From Fasciolopsis buskii (lineage: Eukaryota > Platyhelminthes > Trematoda > Plagiorchiida > Fasciolidae), in the NCBI GenBank assembly GCA_008360955.1, contig LUCM01000819.1, positions 73,266 through 137,265 on the forward strand: a DNA stretch of 64,000 bases, written 5' to 3'. Position numbers and translations under genes: made by a program. Under the pieces are notes generated by a model that made no database searches, had not been told where the DNA came from, and saw nothing but the letters and a program-made list of their open reading frames with translations. Position 1 is the first letter of the stretch, and each line of letters begins with the position of its first letter. Positions 1-10,730 of this stretch are shown here, piece after piece.

Positions 1-239
1 CTTGCCAGAGGCGTTTTACGTTGCAGCTAGTCAGGAGTTGGCCTGCATGCGACACGTCGATTCGTTGTACTATCTTTGATATTAATGATGAAAATCATCT
101 GAATTTCTGGGAGTCCCGTAGTAGGGTGAAGCAATGCGGTCGTTATCGAGAAAAATTATCTCTAGGAGATAACGAATATGAAAAACAAAATTGAGTATAT
201 CTACACACAGGTTGACATTTGTATTTAGAAATTCAAAAG

Positions 240-1030
240 CGAATCACGAATTCGTATGAAAAAGAGATCTTAGAAGAAGCAGAATGTTGTCCCGAGGAAA
301 ATTACGTAGTCGCCTTTTGATTTAGTTAGACTCCTTAAGTGACTGAAAAGCTGTCCGGGAACAAAAGCCGGGTTTTAACATTAATGAACTATGATCACTG
401 ATTGAAATTGTAGCACGCAGTTTAGGGCGTAGTTTTCCTTTGATCTGGTTAGAATTCTTTGAAGACTGGAAAGCTATCCGAGAATAAACTTTGGGTTTTA
501 AAGGTAATGGACAATAATCACTGGTTGAAACTGGAACATGTACTTGAAGACGGAATAACTCGAGATAGTTAGTAATGATTCTATCTAGAGTTGAGTTACT
601 TCTGGTTGGGGTAATTGATAGATCATTCAAATCCAACAAAGTAGGAGAAGTGGCGAAGCGTGAGTAAAATCACCTACGACGATGTGTAGGTTATCATCCA
701 AAAACGGGATCAGGAAAGGCTGGAAAGAACCGGAAAAAGATGAAGTATCAGTTTGTGTGCAAAAAAGGCTAAGCACAGGCCCGTTATAATTGTCCTCTTT
801 TGCCAAGAAAACCTATGATGACATTGAATATCTGGACAGTCAATGCCAGAATATGCATATGAATAAATAGTCCAAGACTTGCTTGACCAGCAGGAATTTG
901 TGTTGGCCACGCCACCGGTTTTCTTCGCGTCATGTTATCCGTCCACTCGATATACATCAAACCATGAATGGATATTAGAACAACAAGAGTTCAGCCGTGA
1001 TTGCTTAATACAAAATCACACAAGTATGAA
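240..1030 (-). mobile_element. CR1-like LINE fragment (endonuclease part), inverted
   Basis: Reading the minus strand from about 930 down to 300 gives broken translation that follows, segment by segment, the endonuclease part of the plus-strand LINE at 1741-4742. Matching blocks are a GGVA-like start near 920, a CPDIQCHHRFSW block near 830 (compare CLVTQCHRRFSH in the plus copy), a DLNDLSITPTR block near 625 (compare ELTDLCVSPTR), and an SDYCPLPLKP block followed by a NQIKGKLR motif. Frames change several times and there are in-frame stops, so it is dead. Only the 5' part of the LINE is present, which suggests a rearranged fragment and not a normal 5'-truncated insertion. CR1-like endonucleases nick target DNA during target-primed reverse transcription. 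Confidence 0.7.
300..545. repeat. Tandem duplication of ~123 bp inside the LINE fragment
   Basis: Two adjacent units, about 300-422 and 423-545, align at an offset of 123 bases. For example, the ttaga at 326-330 matches the ttaga at 449-453, and the flanking text matches over most of the unit (tgaaaagctgtccgg versus tggaaagctatccga). The offset is 41 codons, so the duplication kept the reading frame of the minus-strand endonuclease: the block ending in AFQSSKNSNQIKGKLR is repeated as AFQSLKESN plus IKRRLR. Confidence 0.75.
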
Positions 1031-1060
1031 CGTGTATCCGAGACCAAACAGCGCCAGATA

Positions 1061-1740
1061 GATCCGGCTTTAGATATGATGAAAGAAAATGTTGATAAGG
1101 AGAGATGTGTCACGCCTTGTATAACTGTGTGATTCAGGAGGCATCTTGACAGGCCAATAAGTGTGTCAATTCCTAAAGAGAAGAAAATGGGCCAGAAGTT
1201 TTTCTGATATAATAAAACGGTGTACAAATTGGGATTGCGTCGATGATAGTATTGTGGCAGTCAAAGGTTATCCAAGGTATCCACGAATAGATTAAGTAGG
1301 AATACGGTCCAAAGTTGGTATTCAATAAAAAGTCTTTCGGTCCATTTTTTCGGGAGAGGTCTACCCGTGTTATAAACGTAATAAAAACCAACAAATCATG
1401 CTAACGACGAAGGCGACTAAGATGGGTAGGCGACCAAGGAACTGTGACGATAAAGCAGAGATACCAAATAGTCCAAGTGTCGCGTCAATACCGAACCGCA
1501 GTATGGTGTGGAAAATGGTAATTGAGAGAATAAGTAGACAGGTAGCTAGGTGCATCTGTTCTTAAAAAATAGATAAACAGATCAATAGCGTTGAAAGTGT
1601 ACGGTATAATATCGTTTATTAGAAAATCGTGTCACAGCTGGGAATATAGCGGTCTAATCTAAGGCAAAATTGTCAGCAAAATTGTTGCGTAGGGGTTTAA
1701 TTAAAGTTTTTGCGTGCCCTTCGACTAGCTGCGATATAAT
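1061..1740. other. Unassigned spacer between two LINE copies
   Basis: No convincing coding sequence, repeat unit or RNA gene seen. It could hold more decayed 5' LINE sequence, but I could not align it to the plus copy by eye. Confidence 0.3.
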
Positions 1741-1942
1741 TTTGTCATCCAGTTTCATTATTTTGTTGTCGGGCATTTGGTTTGATTATGTTTACCGTCC
1801 GGCGCTACAATCGCTCGGAAATAACTTTGTTCAAAAACCTTATCGTTGGTCAACATATACTGGGATCCCGTGTTTCTGCACCTCAACGAGCTTCCAATCG
1901 ATCTAAAAGAGGCACTCATGCTGGCTGGCAGGCAGCCCTTAA

Positions 1943-2575
1943 ATGCACCCTTCCAGTCAACATGTCCATTTTACTCTCTGTTTAAAAAAATGTCGGGTCT
2001 GTCCCTCGCACTTCAATCACCGATCCACATTCGCACGTGTCATCTGCATACAAGAATCGGGGCTGAACCCGGCGATCGCTGATCCACTCGTGTCAGTAGA
2101 CAGTTTCAGATCTCATCGGAAGGACAGATCTTCGGAAAAGAAGAACACTAAAGGCGGTGTTGCAATATACATAAACTCCTTCTGGTCTGGTAAGTCCGAA
2201 GTTGTTTATACGAACTCGCTAAACGGAACTGACTGTCTCGTGACACAGTGTCATCGCAGGTTTTCTCACCATACCAGCACTATCATAATGAATTCATGCG
2301 TCGTCCTTTTTATCTCGCAACAAAATATCACATATTTTTTCGACCCTTTTCTAGTTTTTATTGTTCGTCTTCTTGAGAATAACCTGTATATTATTGTAGG
2401 TGATTTTAATTATGCATCTACCCTACCACGGACTGTGTTTGAGTTGACTGACCTCTGCGTTTCTCCCACCAGAGGTGGTTTTATTTTAGATAAAGTTACT
2501 ACCAACCATCCCGATTTATTTTCCTTGAAATTTCTTGCTCTAATTTCAAGTAGCGGTCACTGTCTGCTTCTGTAA
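1943..2575 (+). pseudogene. APE-type endonuclease domain of the CR1-like LINE
   Basis: A 210-codon open stretch. After an entry region containing VICIQESGLNP (the E of the QES motif is a family catalytic residue), it carries KGGVAIYIN near residue 70, then VGDFNYA near residue 150 (the D and N are the active-site pair of the fold), and ends close to the conserved SGH motif near residue 205 (the H is catalytic). A TAA follows immediately, where the relative at 322-639 (minus) runs on, so the endonuclease-RT linker is interrupted. The upstream segment (1846-1985) looks like the same protein in another frame, so a frameshift lies near 1940-1990. Confidence 0.75.
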
Positions 2576-2960
2576 AGGCCCAACATAAACTCCAGGTCAG
2601 CTTTCCATTCCTTCAGGCGGACAAATCAAATCCAATTTCGTCTCCGAAAATTTTCACGCAACAATTTTATTCTTCTCCAGGAATCCTTTTCGCTCGCATC
2701 TACCTGTTCTACTTTTGAACCCCACTCAATGACAATGTCAAACGTTCCACAGAGACGGACAACGCAATCTTTGATATTTGGTGTCCTTCAGAAACAGTAT
2801 TCGTCCCAAATGGCCGTATCTCCACCCAGAAACTGAGATCTCTAAGAAGATGCACGAGGACACATCCTATAATCTAGTAAATATACTCAAGCGTGCGGTA
2901 TAATTCCAACCTAATAAAAGCTGAAATCAAAGTACCGACACTGCCTTCGCCAGCCAACTC

Positions 2961-3840
2961 TTGAGTGGTAACAATAATCGATTCTTATGGCAAGGCTTTC
3001 GACTGTTGTGTGGGAAGAACAAGAAGTATACGAAAATTTCTGTGGATGTCAACAGCATCAATCGTACTTTCGTCCATCCTTCCACTTATACCCCGCTCAT
3101 ATTTGGACAGGATGATGAAATGACAGTTACAAGTTTTTCTAGAGAAGAGGTGCTCGACCTTCTGCGCACCACTAAAATCACCACAGGGGTTGGTCCTGAC
3201 AGTCTGTCGTCAGCTATTTTAAGGCGTTTGCTTCTCCAATTAACTCATTATTAATCTCGTCTTCTATTCGTGAATGCTGGAGACCCATCACTATTATTCC
3301 CATCCCTAAATCTAGCAGTTTTACTGCTTTGGCGAAACGTTTTCGCCCCATCGCCTTAACATCTTGTAGTCTTAAACTGATGAAGCGTACTATACTTCAA
3401 CACCTGCATTTTATATATCCTCCTGACGATCCTTTTAAGTTTGCCTATAAATCTTACAGGTCCACTTTGGACGATGTCGCCTCCCTCATTCAACACATTT
3501 GTAAGTCCTTAAACGCATCAATGAAGTCTGTGCATTGCGCCTTCCTGGATTATTCGTCGACATTTGACTCAGGCCCAAGGTCTGTTCTACTTCACCAACT
3601 GCAAACATTTGATTGTCCTAGTTCTCGATTACCATGGCTGACTGATTACTTTACTAATCGAAGCCAGTGCACACGAATGGACGGTAAAGTTTCGAAACCG
3701 TAGATCACCAACTCAGGAGTGCTACAGGGTGCTGCTCTTTCACCGTTTCTTTGCTCTACTTACATTAGCTACTTATCTACCAGCTCCCCTTGTCATCTGT
3801 TTAAGTATGCTGATGATGCTGCCCCCTCTCAGGCCGCTTC
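2961..3840 (+). pseudogene. Reverse transcriptase domain of the CR1-like LINE
   Basis: Two open blocks (about 2961-3254 and 3329-3703) plus a continuation to 3840 cover the fingers and palm. Visible landmarks are TTKITTGVGPDSLSSAIL (template-side block), FRPIALTSCSLKLM (motif 2-like), VHCAFLDYSSTFDS (motif A; the first catalytic aspartate is in FLDYSSTFD), NSGVLQGAALSP (motif B) and YADD at 3806-3817 (motif C, intact catalytic aspartates). Stops at about 3252 and 3702 break the frame. The RT core residues are preserved although the element is dead. Confidence 0.8.
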
Positions 3841-4601
3841 GAACAACGATAATTTTTGAAGTTTTATCAACAACCTATCTTCTGTTTAAGATTTCTCTGC
3901 ATTAGTTGGTTTCAATCTCGACACATCTAAATGTTTCGAATACCTATTCACTCTCTCCCTCGGTAACCCTACTCATATAAAACGTCTTCCATCTACTCAA
4001 AAATACTTAACAAGGTTGCTTCTGTAAAATATGTAGGAGTTACTAATGATAAAAATCTGAGATGGGATACTTAAATTTCTCCCTGTGTAAAGAATCTCCC
4101 ACGGTCATTTGAAATCAGGAAGCTTCGGCACTACCAGATGAAACGAAGCATCATCTCCCAATTTTATGCTTGTGTGTATTTTAAATCCTTCTTTACGGTT
4201 CTCCCTTCATTTTTCCCGGTTTATTTAAAATGACTTTAAAATTCTTCGCCCGGGGCTATCAATTATTAGCCGTGTCATTCGTACCACTAACTGAATTGCC
4301 CCCAAGTTTATGTGATCAAGATTTATCAGCATGTGAGAAATTTGCTCACAAAATTCTTTCTGATCCCACGCATCTCCTGCGCAACGATCTTTCAAAGTGT
4401 CGCTCTCATGTCTCTACATGATCCGCTTTTCTTTCTATTATCCCCAGAATCAATATCTATAAGAACTACACTGTTCCATATTCAGCACGAATTTTGACAA
4501 ACGATGACCGGGTTTCAGCCGAATTCCTGAGAAACCTGTCCTAATGCGTTGTGATTATTCCTGGATGAATTCTTTTATGTATTTTACGAGGTGATGAGTG
4601 T

Positions 4602-4631
4602 ATTTTTATTTTATTTTATTTTATTTTATTT
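4602..4631 (+). repeat. (TTTTA)n microsatellite in the LINE 3' region
   Basis: About six tandem copies of a TTTTA/ATTTT pentamer directly after the sequence gaggtgatgagtgta, which is shared with the LINE copy at 45-47 kb. That copy lacks this array, so it expanded only here. Confidence 0.85.
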
Positions 4632-4723
4632 CATTGATATTTATCTTTTCCCGCCTATTTTATTTTTTCCCCTGAAATTTTTTGATTGAAATGTAATATT
4701 ATTTAGTGCATGCAAAAGTCCGC

Positions 4724-4742
4724 ACAATACAATACAATACAG
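4724..4742 (+). repeat. (AATAC)n tail of the CR1-like LINE
   Basis: Three to four tandem AATAC units. The copy at 45-47 kb ends in a longer, degenerate array of the same pentamer, so this marks the 3' end of the element. Confidence 0.7.
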
Positions 4743-5057
4743 AAAAATCTGCCCCAATTTTCTGTCTATGAAAAAGCTCTAACTTTATTAAGGATTCTAA
4801 AATATCTGCCTAGTTGATTAAAAAAAGCACGAATAAAAACTCAGTGAGGAGCAGTATAGCGCAAAGAGGCTACTTCAACCAATCATGTAAATCTGGATGC
4901 CATTGCTCATGTTATATCGCTCTTTTGCCCGGTAGCTCTTTAAGCTGCATGTCTTCGTTGGCTTTTTCGCTTATATAACTCGACCAAAGCTAGGGTATGA
5001 CGCTCATCAGGGTTTCCCCGATCAGAGACAATTTGCAATGAGGTAACCTTTGAAAAC
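4743..5057. other. Unassigned spacer
   Basis: AT-rich sequence between the LINE tail and the inverted-repeat unit. Nothing recognisable. Confidence 0.3.
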
Positions 5058-6075
5058 GATATATGAACTGACTGTTTCAAGTGGAAGTGTTTTCCTTCAT
5101 TCCTCTTCAGGTCTCGAAGAGGAAGCAGTTATCCCGAATACAGAAAGAACGAGGCAGGACTTTCAATATGTGAGAATGCAGTCATTCTCGATAAATTGTT
5201 TTTAGGCCTTTTTATTGTATTTTTTCAGTGCGGCACCATTCGGACGGAAATTGTGACAGTGTTCAAGCTGCGCCTATGTAAGCCCTTATCTTTTTCGATA
5301 GTTTGCATTGGGGTGAGTCAGTAAACATAACTATCTTTAAAAAGCATGCCGCTCGATGTGTTCCATTGATCTAGGAATCGGTCTGAGTCGGAACTCCTTG
5401 TGTCCCTTTTCCTCCACTGACCTTGCCTACTGAGGGAGCTTCAGTTCTGTACAGAAAAGGCTGAATTACGCCTTGGTTGCTGCTGACCAGACCAGATATC
5501 AGCCCTTCGCCTACTGCCTGAACGCTGTTATGTCAATCAATGGCCAACCCAGATAGCAAGCTGGATCCGGTCCGGATCCGAACCCTGTCCGGTAAAAGTT
5601 CGGCGAACTCCGAGGAATTCGGACACTACATACGGAGAAAACTCGAAAAAGCAACCGGTGCCCATACGTTACCGGCTGGGCAAGTTAAAAATTGCGCAAT
5701 CGTTGCCTCCCTTTCGCCCCTCTACCGATTAACGATTTGTAATGCTCTTTACCCTCAAACGCACACAATAGCATTGCCCAAAGTAAACTGCCGAACGTTT
5801 CTAAGTAAGCAGCATGAATCCTGCGAACGCTTTTCTGTGGCAAAATCAAAAGCACAGTATATTCCTGCGCAGCAGTTTACAACAATTCAGTCGGAGTAGG
5901 ACTCCATTGAAAAAAGGAACACAAGAGGAAGGCGTACAAATATACCTTATTACGATAGATAAAATATTTGCATATGGTTCCGGGTGTACTGTATATTTTC
6001 AAATGGTTTCTCTCTGAGAGCTAAAAAGGAATGAAGGAAAACACCGTCAGATGAAATAGTTAGTATATACAGATT
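5058..6075. repeat. 1-kb unit bounded by ~55-bp inverted repeats
   Basis: The sequence at about 5058-5113 and the reverse complement of 6018-6075 match closely: both contain gtgttttccttcattcct after a tgtttcaa/atttcatc stretch, and the similarity extends outward through a gatatatgaactgac-like block. This is the geometry of terminal inverted repeats of a small non-autonomous DNA element or foldback element. The interior includes a fragment related to the gypsy elements of this window (5335-5545). No transposase is encoded. Target-site duplications were not identified. Confidence 0.5.
5335..5545 (+). mobile_element. Ty3/gypsy fragment (protease-RT linker region)
   Basis: The plus strand here matches the reverse complement of about 41790-42003 in gypsy copy 2, starting at aaaaagcatgccgctcgatg and running through the peptide QTRYQPFAYCLNAVMSINGQ. 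Copy 2 reads DQYQPFTYGLDAAMPINGQT at the same place. The fragment is about 210 bp, has no LTRs and lies inside the inverted-repeat unit 5058-6075. Confidence 0.7.
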
Positions 6076-6401
6076 TCATAGGCTGCTTCACTTAATATGA
6101 CTGCTCATTCTAGGAAAGCATTTAATGCCCCATCTTTGGCCTGGTTATGTAAGTGGTAAAACTGACGATGAGTTGAAATGGCTATTGCGAAAACAATTAC
6201 ATATCGAGAACAATAACATGCACATTATTTGAATTTAAATAAAACAGCCCGTGGCAATAAGCATACCTGCGTGCTCTCCTCCCGTAACCTCGGACTCCCG
6301 TCTCCGCGAACCAATTTTGGTGACTGTCTCAAAATCCAGGACCGACTCATCGTGGAATGCCGTTATTGATTTCACGACATCTGTTAGACAGCAAGTGAAA
6401 G

Positions 6402-6798
6402 TTATGGAATCAGTCTACCAACAATGACTCCCACAAATCGATGACTGGAAACAGCCATTTTCCCACCAGTTCCGAACCAGTTACGCTGCAAAGTCAGCCC
6501 TTCACCAATGGTCGCAGTCAGCATTCTGCACACCGTGGTACCAGCGTCCCTGGCCTTACAACGCTTCAGTGTATGGACATGGAATTTCATTACAAGCCGC
6601 GGACGACTTACCGTTGTTTTGAAGTTGTCCATCAACTTTAACACTTGTTCCAGCTTGGCCAGCCCATCTGGGTCTGGTTGGATGGTAACGACCAACTTCA
6701 ACGGCCGTACGATGTACATCCAAACGGCAAATGATGTACGCCTGGTTGACCCTGAGGTCATGTAGTGCCGATAAAATTCTGTCTAAATCGTCTGCCAA
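6402..6798 (-). pseudogene. DUF4806-like domain protein of the DNA transposon
   Basis: In one minus-strand frame the sequence reads DGLAKLEQVLKLMDNF, then about 30 residues later ARDAGTTVCRMLTATI, then LQRNWFGTGGKMAV and a hydrophobic FVGVIVG. The order (E-L-E helix, D-x-x-R-x-L helix, W-x-G-x-x-GK, hydrophobic end) is that of DUF4806, a domain of unknown function frequent in transposon-linked invertebrate proteins. In a second frame the preceding piece reads LDRILSALHDLRVNQAY, the short coiled coil that often stands before this domain, so a frameshift separates them. About 110 residues of the domain survive. It lies downstream of, and on the same strand as, the transposase, as a second gene of the element. 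The assignment is from pattern memory; a profile search is needed. Confidence 0.45.
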
Positions 6799-7649
6799 AC
6801 CGATAGTTTACAGCAGTTCTGTTATCTTACAGCATGGCCAAAGCAAAAGGTTTTGATATCTCCGGAGAAGACGTTTGAACGTTATCGGGTACTCAGAATC
6901 CCGATGAAAATCAAGTCATGATGAGATGAAACTTGCCTGGAAGTTGATACGGCCTCTGCTGTTAATTAGTTGCTGGAACAAGTGTCGGGGGTGGACTAAA
7001 CGAACGGTGAGATGAGACTTCATATGAATACCTGGAAATGACAACATTGGTGGTAAAAATTACCCCGGGGGTTGGAGACCTTTAACTCCCGTTTCTCCGA
7101 ACTGTCTTCCGATGAGTATTGGACAGGGCCTCTGAAAGTACAGTGGGAAAAATGATAACACACCTCCTTCGGGTAGGACATCTTTGTGAGAAAGGGGGCA
7201 AAGGTGCCTGATCATCGGGAGTTGTTCCTCGCCCGGACTGCGACAAGAACTGCTTCTGGAAGTTCATGGCTTCCATCAGCTTGTCTACCAAAGTAATCAA
7301 TAACATTGTTCTTACCACAGTGCTATACTTCCTTTAGTCCATGCGATGTCACGGAATCCGGTACATAGTCTCCGTTCAACAGCATTCGTTGATAAGCAGC
7401 GAATGTTTCTGGCTTCGGCCATTCCACGCATTGATTCTGCCTCAGCCAGTTGCTATGCACGACAGCAACAGTGTCGTAGAGGGAACACATAATGACATCT
7501 GAGATTTTACCGGCTCAATAGCCAGACATTTAAAGCCAGCAAACCCAACCACTGTCCATCAACAAAAAGATAACTAATTTATGCATGTATGTATTATGGG
7601 AATAATAACATTTACACCAAGTACAGACAAAGAAAAACATTCAAACTGA

Positions 7650-9700
7650 ATATGATTTACGCCCACCTGGCAAATGTCAGCTTGCAAACCGCTTACAAGA
7701 AATATACGAGAGGCTGGAGTGCAAAGGTTTTGTAAAAAAATTCAACGGCTCCCTGAAGTACTTCATGTGTGCCACGTACTTTTCCAAGCCCACTATGGAG
7801 GCTGTCTTTCCCGCAATAATGACAACGCTGTTACAGAAAGTGTCTGTTAACACCATGTTTCTTATGATGAACGGACGCCTGCAGCCACGGAAACGCCTTT
7901 GTGGCTCACTCACAATGGTAGATACATGATCCAGCGTAAGGGATTCTCAAATGAGATGATGGAGATGCTGAGCGGGATTTTTGGGCCCCCGGATGCCGAG
8001 TTTTAAAAATCGCATCACGAACTCATAAGGAAAGCGAGAGAAGCTGTCCAGAACACCGTGACGTAAGGCATCTTCGGGCAAATGACTTAAAGCATGTTCA
8101 GAATAAACCGTATTAGAGGAGCCGGAGGGCGGGGAAAACCTTTGCACGAAGCACCAGAGAAGTCATGCCGCAAAAGTATTGCAAGTTTTATGTAAATCAG
8201 GGTGACACAAAATATAAATGGACACAGGCAACAACATGAAGTACTCACACATATCATCCCTTTAAATACAAAGGTTCAACGTACAACAAAAACATGCGAA
8301 ATTCCGTGGATTTCCAACGCTCAATGTCATCAACATGCTGACATAACCGTTGAAAATCACTGGGTGTGCTGTCGCTTCAAGTAAGCCTACGCTTAACAAG
8401 GGTTTATATGTCTGAACCACGTAAATGATAGCGATTCGTGACTGGGCCATGTAACCATAGTACAAGCAGATGTTTATATTCCGACGGAAAAGTGGACATC
8501 ATATCTATGGGTAAGGAGAGAAAGGGGCTGAGGCCAATATGATATTTACGGTGCCCCTCGCTGCGAAAAAAGTTATCATCACGAGCTTTGCATCTAATTT
8601 AAGGGAACGTTACACGTTTATCACAGTCCACGTTGAATGCAACGATCGCAGCCTAAGTAATCCGTCGGTCCCTTCTTTTGACGGATGAAAGCCCGTGCGG
8701 GTGTATCACAGCTCACGGAACAGAGAGTGCCCCCCACAGATTTGGTGCCAACTTGTATGGTGTTCCTCGGCAGCATATTCAGTTCATATATGCAGTCGTT
8801 AAGATAGTCTGAAACTGCTTACTGTCTGCCTTTGCCGCAATAGAATCCGACGGTGAAAACCAATGTATGGCATGGATCTATGACCCTTCTCAGTATGGGC
8901 CACAGCTGCACATTTGATGAACGGAAAACCGTCGTACCGTCACAACTGAGTTGTACTATCACGGCGTCCGGCAATGAATCCGTCTTAGAAAGCTGTCTTT
9001 GAATGCTACTTTACAGACCCTTATGAATATACTGTCCATTGAACAGTGCCGCGGTTGGGTTTGTTCTAGTCGTTCGAAGCAACGTCCGAGGGTCCCGACA
9101 AGTGTTCGGCACGTGGGGCTGTCTTCCAGAATTCCCCTTTGACGCACCGTCGTCAGTCTGAAACGGATGAAAGCAGTCCGAAGGAATCCAACAGAGGGTC
9201 TGTGCTTTCCTGATTGCCACTGTTCACATGGTAGTCAGTAGTTGTTTTCATTGTAAAAGGAGACACGATTAGATGCAATGAAATTACGTACCCTGAAACG
9301 ACACAACGTCAGTTACTAACCGCGTCTCGCTGCGAACCGCAGATACTACAAGCGTCTGAGAATGAAATTTTTTACTTGCTGAAACTTCCTTGTTCCGATA
9401 CTAATACGTCTGGAATGGCGAAACATTCAGAGGTAGGTGAACCTGCGACAATGACTCTGGCCATCAATTCAGCATCACGGGAGTTCGAAGGAATGTTAAC
9501 AACTGACACTCCTGAATCAACTTTTACAAAGGAATGAAATATACTCACTTGACTAGTTCAACTTCGGACATCTAACGTAATACTCCCACAGCGTAGCTTC
9601 ACCACAAACAGCACACTGTAAGACACTGAGCACTTTCTTTCTTGGACGATCTCTCTGTCATCTCATGGTGTTACTTATGACTGAAAAGTACTTCTACTTA
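7650..9700 (-). pseudogene. EnSpm/CACTA-like transposase, broken
   Basis: From about 9000 downward one minus-strand frame reads SCDGTTVFRSSNVQLWPIL, FTVGFYCGKGR, a TAA, SDYLNDCIYELNMLP and CDTPARAFIRQKKG followed by YLGCDRC. This D-G-x-x-x-F-x-S-S/Q-x-WPIL ... CDxPARAF ... G-C-x-x-C series is the hallmark of the large transposase-domain proteins of invertebrate EnSpm-type elements; the cysteine cluster is probably a metal site. Further on come HIGLSPFSPLPIDM, HVDDIERWKSTEFR with FLLY, and then LSHLPEDALRHGVLDSFSRF with FPYEF, the family's C-terminal block. An upstream exon-like piece (about 9540-9350) reads SFVKVDSGVSVVNIPSNS and ends at a possible splice donor. At least one stop and several frameshifts make it inactive. 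Confidence 0.65.
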
Positions 9701-10345
9701 TTCACCTAAAGATAACAATGAGTCAGCTATACATGGCCAAGTGCCTTGTACGCGATATCATGAAAAACATTATGCAATCACTTAAGAAATTCAGCATGAA
9801 TGACCAGATGATGCAAGCATGAAACTATCATAACCTATATTTTTTGGCCGTTTTAAATGACAAATAGGAATCCACTGTGAAGTTACTCGTCAGATAAAAT
9901 AGAACGGCCACTGCAACGCCCCAATTGTGACGATTACCTTAGGAGGATATTAACCTGCCTGGGTATGTAAATAAGGACTCTTTCGTTATGACAGCACCGT
10001 TACCTAAAGAAAAGCCCATAAAAATACCAAAAACCCTTTGCAAAATCTCTTCACGCCAAAATTTCCCAAAGATAACGAGTCAAACTACGAAGAAAATAAG
10101 AAACGAAGCCTGATGTCACAAACCGGCAAACAATTCACTGATAAGAACAAAGGGTGATGAAGATGGCGGTGAGCAGGGAGAAACCGACACACTTAAACAA
10201 ATGGACCTCAAACTGGATCATGTTATTGGTAGCAAATATCCAGCAAAATGAAAAATGAGTGATACCAAACTAGTTTTAGGAGACGAGATGTCATTTTCAT
10301 GCACAGCAAATGCTTATTTATGTGCTCATCTCTGGCCCAGAGATT
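8265..10345. repeat. Left arm of a ~2.1-kb inverted duplication
   Basis: This sequence is found again, reverse-complemented, at 14998-17170. Clear anchor matches are ccgtgga/ccacgg near 8300 and 17130, the CDTPARAF coding region near 8700 and 16750, the ggaacaaggaagtttcagcaa block near 9390 and 16050, the aacggccaaaaaaatataggttatgatag-type block near 9845 and 15580, and ggccagagatg.gcacat near 10335 and 15015. Arms differ by many small insertions and deletions. The spacer is 4.65 kb. Confidence 0.8.
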
Positions 10346-10705
10346 ACCGGAACTTGACGGTGGGCATCGCGCTATTTGGGAACCCTGGTTATCTTCCTTT
10401 GTGTTTCAAACATTCCGAAAAAAATATTTGGATATAACAAGAAAAAAAATGGAGCATGAGATAGAAAAAAGCTCAGGGGAATGCTTTTGAAACGCGATTA
10501 ATGGTACCCTGTCGAGGCATGAAGGTGTGCACGCGTTCTGCGAAAGCACCGTTTGATAGGCCTCTACAGGGCTACTGCGAGACAAGGAATGAGGCAATGG
10601 AAAATTATAAATTTCAAGAGATTGAAAATAAACATACGGGAAGTGCAGGGAAGTCAGAAATCAAAACCAAATATCTAGGATGGTTCATAAGCAAAAGAAC
10701 CAGAA
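10346..10705. other. Unassigned segment before assembly gap
   Basis: Not part of the inverted duplication and not alignable to gypsy copy 2. Short open frames exist but have no recognisable content. It may be the flank into which the gypsy copy inserted. Confidence 0.3.
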
Positions 10706-10730
10706 NNNNNNNNNNNNNNNNNNNNNNNNN
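10706..10730. other. Assembly gap (25 N)
   Basis: Run of 25 undetermined bases at the RNase H-integrase side of gypsy copy 1. True size and content are unknown; it may hide the missing integrase region. Confidence 0.95.

Larger units (their letters stand above)
1741..4742 (+). mobile_element. CR1-like non-LTR retrotransposon (LINE), near full length, inactive
   Basis: The order along the plus strand is that of an APE-type LINE: a gag/linker-like stretch from about 1790, an apurinic-type endonuclease (1943-2575), a short linker, reverse transcriptase (about 2960-3840), a 3' untranslated part, and a microsatellite tail. The endonuclease shows GGVAIYIN and the VGDFN block, followed by a stop where the family continues into RPNINSRSAFHSFRR. 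The reverse transcriptase has the FRPIALTSCSLKLM block, LQGAALSP and FKYADDAA. There are at least four stops or frame changes, so it cannot make an active protein. The 3' end is marked by (AATAC)n at about 4724-4742, the short-repeat tail typical of CR1-clade LINEs. The 5' limit is approximate. Confidence 0.85.
6076..10345 (-). mobile_element. EnSpm/CACTA-like DNA transposon, copy 1 (decayed)
   Basis: Minus-strand element whose 5' part (8265-10345) is duplicated in inverted orientation at 14998-17170, which fixes its 5' limit near 10345. Going down the minus strand there is a small 5' exon-like region near 9540-9700, the transposase core (9000-8640), its C-terminal part (8460-7930), and then a second reading frame with a DUF4806-like domain (6798-6402). 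Transposase plus a DUF4806 protein is a combination I associate with invertebrate EnSpm-type elements. All frames contain stops or shifts. The 3' end is not defined; I placed it at the edge of the inverted-repeat unit. Terminal CACTR-type repeats and 3-bp target duplications were not found by eye. Confidence 0.6.
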
